Shown here: positions 1 to 5,259 of the stretch, one piece after another
Layout of the letters: the number at the start of each line of letters is the position of its first letter
Numbering within the stretch: position 1 is the stretch's first letter
DNA from: Pseudomonadota bacterium
Lineage (GTDB): Bacteria; Myxococcota; Polyangia; Polyangiales; Polyangiaceae
Assembly (NCBI GenBank): GCA_023419055.1
Contig: JAEZYO010000785.1
Coordinates: 1 to 5,259, forward strand
Direction: 5' to 3'
DNA: 5,259 nt
Notes under the pieces: generated by a model
Databases searched by the model: none
Told to the model about the DNA's origin: nothing
What the model saw: only the letters and a program-made list of their open reading frames with translations
Position numbers and translations under genes: made by a program

Positions 1-282
1 AAGCTACCCGGCGCAAAGACGCTGAAGGATCAGCCCTTCGACGAGCTGACTTTCACCCTGCAAGATGGAGAAGGCCCCAAGGTCGAGTGGTTGGTCGGTC
101 GGAAGGGCAATACGCTCGTTGCGGCCGGCGACGAGCCCTACGCGCTCGCGAACGACCAGAACGCGCGGCTCCCCGAGGCGGAGAAACTCGCCAAGGTGAA
201 GGCGGCCCTCGAGGGTTCAGGGACGGGAGGCGCCGCTCCGAAAGCGGCCCCCGCGCCGAGCGCCGCACCGAGCGGCAAGTAG
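1..282 (+). CDS. C-terminal part of an unrecognised protein (5' end outside window)
   Basis: The reading frame is open from the first base to a TAG at 280-282, giving 93 visible residues, so the gene starts left of the window. A TTG at 91 could be read as a start, but the frame upstream of it is open and protein-like, so it is more likely an internal Leu codon. Visible residues 1-72 look like a folded domain end: an alternating hydrophobic stretch (FDELTFTL, VEWLVGRKGNTLVAAG), then a charged helix (LPEAEKLAKVKAALEG). Residues 73-93 are a Gly/Ala/Pro/Ser-rich disordered tail ending in Lys. No catalytic motif, membrane segment or known family is recognisable. The acyl-CoA dehydrogenase follows on the same strand after 35 bases with no visible terminator, so the two may share a transcript; a functional link is not shown. 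Confidence 0.65.
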   Translation, partial: KLPGAKTLKDQPFDELTFTLQDGEGPKVEWLVGRKGNTLVAAGDEPYALANDQNARLPEAEKLAKVKAALEGSGTGGAAPKAAPAPSAAPSGK

Positions 283-317
283 CGCCTCGCGGTCCGCGCA
301 TGTCAGACTAGTCGAGC

Positions 318-1460
318 GTGGACTTCGACCTTCCCGAGCAGCATCGCCTCCTCAGAGATTCGGTTCGAGAGTTCTGCGAGCGGCACGTTCGGCCGCACGC
401 GCATGAATGGGACGAGGCGGAGCGATTCCCGCTCGAGCTCGTGCCACAGCTCGCCGAGCTCGGGTTGCTCGGTATTCGAGTCCCGGAAGAGTACGGCGGC
501 GCGGGGCTCGACACGCTCTCCTACGCGATCGCCGTCGAGGAGTGCGCGCGCGTCGACGGCTCGCTCGCGCTCACCGTCGCGAGCCACAACGGGCTCGGTA
601 CGGGGCACATCCTGAAGTTCGGGAGCGAAGAGCAGAAGCGCCGCTACCTGCCCAAGGCCGCGAGCGGCGAGTGGCTCGCCGCGTGGGCGCTGACGGAGCC
701 GGGATCCGGATCGGACGCGGCCGCGCTCAAGACCACGGCTCGGCGCGAAGGCAGCGACTGGGTGATCGACGGCACCAAGATGTTCATCACGCAGGGCAGC
801 GTCGGCGGCTTCTGCGTGGTCCTCGCCAGGACGAACAAGGACGCGCCCGCTCAGCGCGGCATCACGGCGTTCATCGTCGAGACGGACACGCCAGGCTATT
901 CGGCGAGCAAGAAGCTCAAGAAGTACGGCTGCCGCTCGAGCGACACCGTCGAGCTCACGCTCGAAGGCGTACGAGTCCCGGACGCTCAGCGCCTCGGTGC
1001 GGTCGACCAGGGCTTCCTCGATACGATGCGCATCCTCGACACCGGTCGCGTTTCCATCGGCGCCATGGCGCTCGGGCTCGGGCGCGGCGCGCTCGAGATG
1101 GCGCTCAAGTACGCGAAGGATCGACCCGCCTTCGGCAAGCCGATAGCGGACCATCAGGCGATCCAGTTCATGCTCGCGGACGCGAGGAAGGATCTCGACG
1201 CGGCGGAGCTACTGATTCACCGCGCGGCGTGGCTCGCCGATCAGGGCCGCCCGTTCACGGCCGAAGCCTCCATCGCCAAGCTGTTCGCGAGCGAGGTGGC
1301 GACGCGCGTCTGCAACGACGCGCTGCAGATCCACGGCGGCTACGGCTACACGCGCGAGTTCGACGTCGAGCGCCACCTCAGGGACGCGAAGCTCTGCGAG
1401 ATCGGCGAGGGCACGAGCCAGGTTCAACGCCTGGTGATCGCCAAGGCGCTCCTGCGCTGA
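318..1460 (+). CDS. Acyl-CoA dehydrogenase (FAD-dependent)
   Basis: A 380-residue protein of normal length for a single-domain acyl-CoA dehydrogenase. The family oxidises acyl-CoA to trans-2-enoyl-CoA with FAD in the cytoplasm and passes electrons to electron-transfer flavoprotein. Seen: an N-terminal helical domain (about 1-120); the first family signature ALTEPGSGSD (124-133) leading the middle beta domain; the FAD/tetramer segment KDRPAFGKPIADHQAIQF (267-284); and the second signature QIHGGYGYTREFDVERHLRDA (337-357). The motif EIGEGTSQVQR follows, where Glu364 sits at the medium/short-chain-type catalytic base position. The start is GTG at 318: an in-frame TAG at 309-311 leaves no earlier choice, and MDFDLPEQHRLLRDSVREF matches the usual family N-terminus. 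No good Shine-Dalgarno sequence precedes it, so translation may depend on the upstream gene. Chain-length or branched substrate preference cannot be read from sequence. It is convergent with the parvulin lipoprotein gene, 15 bases away. Confidence 0.96.
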   Translation: MDFDLPEQHRLLRDSVREFCERHVRPHAHEWDEAERFPLELVPQLAELGLLGIRVPEEYGGAGLDTLSYAIAVEECARVDGSLALTVASHNGLGTGHILKFGSEEQKRRYLPKAASGEWLAAWALTEPGSGSDAAALKTTARREGSDWVIDGTKMFITQGSVGGFCVVLARTNKDAPAQRGITAFIVETDTPGYSASKKLKKYGCRSSDTVELTLEGVRVPDAQRLGAVDQGFLDTMRILDTGRVSIGAMALGLGRGALEMALKYAKDRPAFGKPIADHQAIQFMLADARKDLDAAELLIHRAAWLADQGRPFTAEASIAKLFASEVATRVCNDALQIHGGYGYTREFDVERHLRDAKLCEIGEGTSQVQRLVIAKALLR

Positions 1461-1475
1461 GCTCGGCGGCGCGCG

Positions 1476-1991
1476 CTATTCGGTGCGCTGAATGATGTGG
1501 TAGCCGAACGGTGACTCGACGATCGCCGAGATCTCGTTCGGCGCGAGCGCGAACGCGGCGTCCGCGAACTCCCGAACCATGACCTTGCGCTCGAAGCGCC
1601 CGAGGTTGCCGCCCCGGCTCGCCGCGCCCGGCTCATCGGAGTACTCCGACACGAGGGCCTCGAAATCCTCTCCAGCTCGAGCGCGGTTCAGGGCTTCTTC
1701 GGCGCGAAGGCGAGCAGCGTCCTTCGAGCGGGTGACGCTCGGAGCTGCCCGCATCGCGCCCCGGTATTGGATCAAGATGTGACGCGCTGCGATGGCCTCG
1801 GGCGCCGTCTTCGCGGGCGCTTCGGCGAACGTCTCGCCGAACGATTCGTCGGACGCTTTCTTGCCGGCCTGGGTGGGAGGCGGAGCGACGCGAGGCGGCT
1901 CGCCCGGGCCTTCGATCGTGCTCACCACGCACCCCGCGAGGAAAATCGCGAGGAGCGGGCCGAGCGTGCGCGTGTCGCTCCGTAGCATCAT
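1476..1991 (-). CDS. Parvulin-type peptidyl-prolyl isomerase lipoprotein
   Basis: A 171-residue exported isomerase that should speed cis-trans change at Xaa-Pro bonds during folding of envelope proteins. Residues 1-21 form a lipoprotein signal (a basic start, the hydrophobic stretch LGPLLAIFLAG, and lipobox LAGC with Cys21). The residue after Cys is Val, not Asp, so the outer membrane is the likelier destination under the enterobacterial sorting rule. A Pro/Ala-rich linker (about 28-67) leads to a compact parvulin domain at 68-171. It shows HILI with His71, the TRSKDAA helix start, EYSDEP, RGGNLGRF, Met138, Phe142 and the closing FGYHIIQRTE with His165. The pattern is closest to Pin1-class parvulins, including the RTE ending, but Glu120 occupies the place of the Pin1 catalytic Cys113. 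The SurA-type chaperone domains are absent. Start: ATG at 1991, with a second ATG immediately after; the signal peptide works from either. It lies 7 bases after the paralogous membrane-bound gene. No strong ribosome site is visible, so coupling to that gene is likely. Confidence 0.92.
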   Translation of the reverse strand: MMLRSDTRTLGPLLAIFLAGCVVSTIEGPGEPPRVAPPPTQAGKKASDESFGETFAEAPAKTAPEAIAARHILIQYRGAMRAAPSVTRSKDAARLRAEEALNRARAGEDFEALVSEYSDEPGAASRGGNLGRFERKVMVREFADAAFALAPNEISAIVESPFGYHIIQRTE

Positions 1992-1998
1992 GAAGTGC

Positions 1999-2793
<795 letters not shown>

Positions 2794-2800
2794 GGGTAAG

Positions 2801-2806
2801 CTCCTC
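2801..2806 (-). promoter_or_regulatory. Ribosome binding site of the membrane parvulin gene
   Basis: On the minus strand the sequence reads GAGGAG followed by a 7-base spacer and ATG (2793-2791). It is the best Shine-Dalgarno match seen before any gene in the window. It fixes the start of the 264-residue parvulin and implies independent translation initiation inside the presumed operon. Confidence 0.8.
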
Positions 2807-2826
2807 GGAAAACGGGACTCTACGAT

Positions 2827-3666
2827 TCAGGGTGCGACTTCGGCCCAGCTGTTGGTGATGACGGCTTCGGGCCTCCCGCCGGCAAAAGCCTCCAGCACGA
2901 GCCTGTTCTCGTCAACTCGGTGACCGCGAACCTCGATCGGGTCGCCGGGCCAAACCGGCTTGCGGAATTGTCCCGCCAGAGCGCGGAGTTTCGTCACGTC
3001 TCCGCCGCAGGCCTTTTTCACGACTGCGCGGGCCATGTAACCAAACGTGCAAAGGCCGTGAAGAATGGGGCCCTGCTCGAAGCCCGCGGCGCGGGCGAAC
3101 TCGGGATCGGCGTGGAGCGGGTTATAGTCGCCGGAGAGCCGGTAGAGGAGCGCCTGCTCCGGGGAGCTCGCGAGCGTCAGCGCGAAAGCCGGGTCGGTCT
3201 CCGGAGCGCGCACGATTTCACTCTTGGGTGGGCGCTCGCCGCCGAAGCCCCCCGCGTCACGGATCAAGAACTGCCACTCCGTTTCGGCGAGGAGCTCGCC
3301 GCCGAGCGTCGTCGTCGTTTCGAAGACGACCTGGGCGAGCTTCTTCATGTCGTAGATGCCCTTCACACGGCCCACCGTCTCGAGCGTGCCGTTCGGTGGG
3401 ATGGGGCGGTGGACGCGGAGCTTCTGCGCGCTGTGGACGAGGCGCGTCATGTCGCAGCGCGCCTTGCCGAAGAGCTCACCGACCGGGGCATAGGCGGCGA
3501 TCAATGCGAACGTCGGGAGAACCTGCGGCCCTCTCCCTTCGTAGAGCAGCTCGAGCTCGTCACGGGTGGCGCCGACCCCGAGGGCATAGAGGACGGCGGT
3601 CTTCCAATCGTAGGCGAGCGCGTGCGGCGGGGTCGTCGTTCCAACGCTGTCGAGATCGAGGCTCAT
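2827..3666 (-). CDS. MaoC-like double-hotdog 2-enoyl-CoA hydratase (hydratase-2 type)
   Basis: A 279-residue protein of the length expected for the two-hotdog hydratase 2, related to the hydratase domain of peroxisomal multifunctional enzyme type 2. That family adds water to trans-2-enoyl-CoA to give (R)-3-hydroxyacyl-CoA. The N-terminal hotdog (about 10-135) carries the typical LYALGVGA, LLYEGRGPQVLPTFALI and a PIPPNGTLETVGRV strand. The C-terminal hotdog (about 160-279) holds the active-site motif YRLSGDYNPLHADPEFARAA, with Asp180 and His185 at the five-residue spacing of the known catalytic pair, then GFEQGPILHGLCTFGYMARA. The ATG at 3666 is preceded by GGGGAAACG, a modest ribosome site. 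It is first of three closely spaced minus-strand genes and divergent from the sctT-like gene. With the nearby acyl-CoA dehydrogenase it suggests fatty acyl-CoA turnover. (R)-specificity and a role in beta-oxidation rather than polyester supply are inferred from family only. Confidence 0.93.
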   Translation of the reverse strand: MSLDLDSVGTTTPPHALAYDWKTAVLYALGVGATRDELELLYEGRGPQVLPTFALIAAYAPVGELFGKARCDMTRLVHSAQKLRVHRPIPPNGTLETVGRVKGIYDMKKLAQVVFETTTTLGGELLAETEWQFLIRDAGGFGGERPPKSEIVRAPETDPAFALTLASSPEQALLYRLSGDYNPLHADPEFARAAGFEQGPILHGLCTFGYMARAVVKKACGGDVTKLRALAGQFRKPVWPGDPIEVRGHRVDENRLVLEAFAGGRPEAVITNSWAEVAP

Positions 3667-3775
3667 CGTTTCCCCAAGGCGGGGCCCACGGTTAGCGCGC
3701 GCATCGGGGGCTCGTCAATGACAGGGCCAGCTTTTCATGGCGAAACGGCGGTGTTAGCGAGCGTGGGGGCACCCC
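3667..3775. promoter_or_regulatory. Divergent intergenic region between MaoC and sctT-like genes
   Basis: This 109-base gap separates two divergent starts, so promoters for both should lie here. On the minus strand TTGACG (3718-3713), a 16-base spacer and GCTAAC (3696-3691) make a candidate promoter for the MaoC-parvulin cluster: the -35 matches the sigma-70 consensus at 5 of 6 positions, the -10 at only 3 of 6. The -35 overlaps a short inverted repeat GTCA-A-TGAC (3714-3722) that could be an operator half-site pair. No convincing plus-strand promoter was found. TTAGCG occurs twice (3692-3697, 3754-3759) for no known reason. Confidence 0.4.
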
Positions 3776-3779
3776 ATGC
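3761..3779 (+). promoter_or_regulatory. Predicted RNA hairpin covering the sctT-like start codon
   Basis: GCGTGGGG (3761-3768) can pair with CCCCATGC (3772-3779) around a GCA loop: eight pairs, one of them G-U. The stem holds both the G-rich segment that would serve as ribosome site and the ATG at 3776-3778. If it forms in the mRNA it should reduce translation unless opened. GC-rich DNA gives chance hairpins, so function is unproven. Confidence 0.4.
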
Positions 3780-4543
3780 AGGGCCATTTCTCTGCTCTCC
3801 TTCCGAACCCCGGCTTCGACGCCGCGGGCTTGCTGCGCGCTCTTTTCGGCGATGTCGGCGATCTCGAGGCGTGGGGGCTCGGTGTCGCGCGACTGCTGCC
3901 CGTAGTGACCCTGCTTCCGGCGTTCGGTCTCTCCGCGGTGGCGGTTCCGGTGCGCCTCGCCCTCGGCGTGACCCTCGCGCTCGCGGTCCTTCCCGCGGCG
4001 GGCACCTCCGCGCCGCTGACGGGGCCGTACGCGGTCGCTTTCGGACTCGAGGTCTTGCGTGGCATCCCGCTCGCGCTCGAGAGCTCGGCGGTCCTCTGGG
4101 CGGCCACGATGGCGGGTGGTCTCTTGGACAATCTCAGAGGCGCGCGGGAAGCGACCTCGTTGCCGACGTTCGAGGAGCCGTCCGCGCCGATCGGGGCGGT
4201 GCTCGGGCTCCTGGCTGGGCTCGCCTTCCTCGAGAGCGGAGGCGCGGCGCGCGTGGCGCAGGCGTCGGCCGCGCTCCCAGCCGCCGGAGCGTCACTGTTC
4301 CGAGCTGCCGCGCTCGACCTCACGCGCGCGATCGAGATCGCGATCGCCGTCGCAGCGCCGCTCGCTGCGGTGTCGGTCGTCGTCGAGCTCGGCGCAGCGC
4401 TCGTCACGCGTGCAGCCGCGCCCGCCCAGGTCGGAGCGCTGATTGCGCCGCTGCGCTCGGTCGTGCTCCTTTCGCTCGCAGCCCTGCTCGTCGAGCGGAT
4501 GACCGCGCTCTTCGCCGAGCTCGCGGCGCGTGTTCCCTCCTAG
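3776..4543 (+). CDS. sctT: Type III secretion export apparatus protein, SctT/FliR family
   Basis: A 255-residue, very hydrophobic protein of the usual SctT/FliR length. In known systems this protein joins SctR and SctS (FliP, FliQ) to form the export gate in the inner membrane of a type III secretion system or flagellum. Visible family features in order: ARLLPVVTLLPAFG (38-51); VPVRLALGVTLALAVLP (57-73); LEVLRGIPLAL (91-101); the conserved loop AGGLLDNLRGA (113-123), whose D-N-x-R-G form favours SctT over FliR; PIGAVLGLLAGLAFLESGG (138-156); and C-terminal ELGAALVTRAAAPAQVGALIAPLRSVVLL (204-232). There are about six probable membrane segments. The ATG at 3776 is the first start after an in-frame TAG at 3755-3757. 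It is divergent from the MaoC gene, and its stop overlaps that of the barrel gene downstream. No other type III or flagellar gene is in the window, so it may be a dispersed component, a remnant or repurposed. The sequence shows no damage. Confidence 0.85.
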   Translation: MQGHFSALLPNPGFDAAGLLRALFGDVGDLEAWGLGVARLLPVVTLLPAFGLSAVAVPVRLALGVTLALAVLPAAGTSAPLTGPYAVAFGLEVLRGIPLALESSAVLWAATMAGGLLDNLRGAREATSLPTFEEPSAPIGAVLGLLAGLAFLESGGAARVAQASAALPAAGASLFRAAALDLTRAIEIAIAVAAPLAAVSVVVELGAALVTRAAAPAQVGALIAPLRSVVLLSLAALLVERMTALFAELAARVPS

Positions 4544-5259
4544 AGGACGCTTCGGTACGCGATGCTGATTCCGAGCGAGACGTAGGTGTTGCGACCGGTA
4601 AGTGACGCCTCGCTCCCGAGCGGATCCGTCGCGGGCTCCTTGGGCAAGAACCATTGACCGTAACGCAGCATCACTCCGAGTGACCAGCTCTCGGCGAGTG
4701 AGAAGCCCGCGCCGACCGCCAACCCGACCGAGCCACCCTCCGTACGGATGGTGACACCCTGGGGACCGACCAGCGCACGGTCGTTGAGGATCGGATCCTC
4801 GACCACGAATCGATCGCTCACGACCACGAGGCCGCCGGTGAGCCCGCCCCAGACCTCGGTCGATTGGCCCACGTAAAAATAGTAACGGCCGATGCCCTCG
4901 ACGGTGAGGTAGCTCCGGCTGTGATCCCGGACGATCTCTTCGTTCGACTCCGACTGCGGCACGGTGGTGGGGATGAGCCCGAGCATCAAACCCGCGCCGA
5001 ACGCGAAGCGAAGGTTCGGGCGATAGAGCGGCCACGCCTCCACGACGAAACTCGCGTCGCCCTCTGGACACCGGCCCTGATCGCGCTCGACACAAACCTC
5101 CGCTCCAGGAAGGGTGAGCGCGCCGACGCCGAACTCGGCCATGCCGATCGGTCGATCTTGCGACTCGAAGCCGCTCTTCAGTCGCGCCGGTTCCGGCTCG
5201 GAGTAGGGGTCGGCTCGCCCGGGAGCGGCGAGCAGGATCAGTGGCGCCGAGGAGAGGAC
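4540..5259 (-). CDS. Exported outer-membrane beta-barrel-like protein (N-terminus outside window)
   Basis: The frame is open from the right edge to a TAG at 4542-4540, giving 239 visible residues. An ATG at 5142 exists, but the 39 codons upstream encode the end of a signal peptide (SSAPLILLAAPGRA, with likely cleavage before DPYSEPEP). The true start therefore lies just beyond the window and the shorter reading would lose export. The mature part is rich in Gly, aromatic and alternating hydrophobic stretches, as in small outer-membrane barrels: LRFAFGAGLMLGLIP, YLTVEGIGRYYFYVG, EVWGGLTGGLVVVSD, GSVGLAVGAGFSLAESWSLG and the closing strand TYVSLGISIAYRSVL. Two Cys eight residues apart (visible residues 56 and 64) may form a disulfide-closed loop. 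The C-terminus lacks the terminal Phe/Trp common in barrels recognised by the assembly machine. No specific family or transport substrate is recognised; a porin-like or surface role is only a guess. It is convergent with, and overlaps by four bases, the sctT-like gene. Confidence 0.72.
   Translation of the reverse strand, partial: VLSSAPLILLAAPGRADPYSEPEPARLKSGFESQDRPIGMAEFGVGALTLPGAEVCVERDQGRCPEGDASFVVEAWPLYRPNLRFAFGAGLMLGLIPTTVPQSESNEEIVRDHSRSYLTVEGIGRYYFYVGQSTEVWGGLTGGLVVVSDRFVVEDPILNDRALVGPQGVTIRTEGGSVGLAVGAGFSLAESWSLGVMLRYGQWFLPKEPATDPLGSEASLTGRNTYVSLGISIAYRSVL

Noticed and set aside
283..317. Possible terminator between the first two genes (CGCGG-T-CCGCG, and GACTAGTC at 305-312)
   Set aside because: The first palindrome leaves a loop too small to fold, no T-run follows, and the second is a short chance palindrome containing the in-frame stop.
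303..1154. A 283-codon open frame on the - strand
   Set aside because: Antisense to the acyl-CoA dehydrogenase, Arg/Ala/Glu-rich with no recognisable motif; it is expected from high third-position GC.
407..1495. A 362-codon + strand frame overlapping the acyl-CoA dehydrogenase
   Set aside because: Shifted-frame shadow dominated by Arg, without family motifs.
3672..3684. CCCC/GGGG hairpin just upstream of the MaoC start
   Set aside because: Only four pairs with a five-base loop; too weak and too common in this base composition to call.
3725..3760. Plus-strand promoter TTTTCA, 17 bases, TAGCGA before the sctT-like gene
   Set aside because: The -10 matches the consensus at only two positions; no better pair was found, so none is called.
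2920..4605. A 561-codon open frame on the + strand
   Set aside because: It runs antisense to the MaoC gene, crosses the intergenic region and then overlaps the sctT-like gene out of frame. The product is an Arg/Ala/Gly-rich composition artefact with no domain, while both overlapped frames carry clear family motifs.
4292..5095. A 267-codon - strand frame
   Set aside because: It overlaps the barrel gene in another frame and the sctT-like gene antisense; its Arg-rich composition indicates a shadow.

Overview
The window is very GC-rich, densely coded DNA (most third codon positions are G or C). Its gene types fit a large-genome myxobacterium-like deltaproteobacterium, for example a member of the Polyangia. 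The reasons are Ala/Pro/Thr-rich exported proteins, Pin1-like parvulins, a type III export component and an anonymous outer-membrane barrel. This placement is inferred from style and gene content; no phylogenetic marker is present.

Layout, left to right. (1) Positions 1-282, + strand: the C-terminal end of an unrecognised protein. (2) 318-1460, +: a complete acyl-CoA dehydrogenase with a GTG start. (3) On the - strand, read right to left, a three-gene cluster: a double-hotdog MaoC/hydratase-2 protein (3666-2827), a bitopic membrane protein with an acidic tract and a C-terminal parvulin domain (2793-1999), and a parvulin lipoprotein (1991-1476). The gaps are only 33 and 7 bases, so the three are probably co-transcribed. 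(4) 3667-3775: a 109-base divergent intergenic region, which is the natural place for the promoters of both flanking units. (5) 3776-4543, +: a FliR/SctT-family type III export apparatus membrane protein, with no other secretion or flagellar gene in view. (6) 4540 to the right edge, -: an exported, probably beta-barrel outer-membrane protein whose extreme N-terminus is cut off by the window end.

How the genes may work together. The acyl-CoA dehydrogenase makes 2-enoyl-CoA and the MaoC-type hydratase hydrates it, so these two could be successive beta-oxidation steps, although they lie on opposite strands. The two parvulins share about 58% identity over 104 ungapped residues by hand count and look like a tandem duplication. 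Their N-termini have since diverged, one copy becoming a lipoprotein and the other a membrane-anchored form. The SctT-like protein and the barrel protein are convergent and share a CTAG at their stop codons, with no visible functional link.

No RNA genes, CRISPR arrays, insertion sequences or attachment sites were seen, and no non-coding stretch exceeds 110 bases. I see no clearly new multi-gene system. The points most worth following are the duplicated Pin1-like parvulins with different targeting, the isolated sctT-like gene, and a strong predicted hairpin over its start codon.
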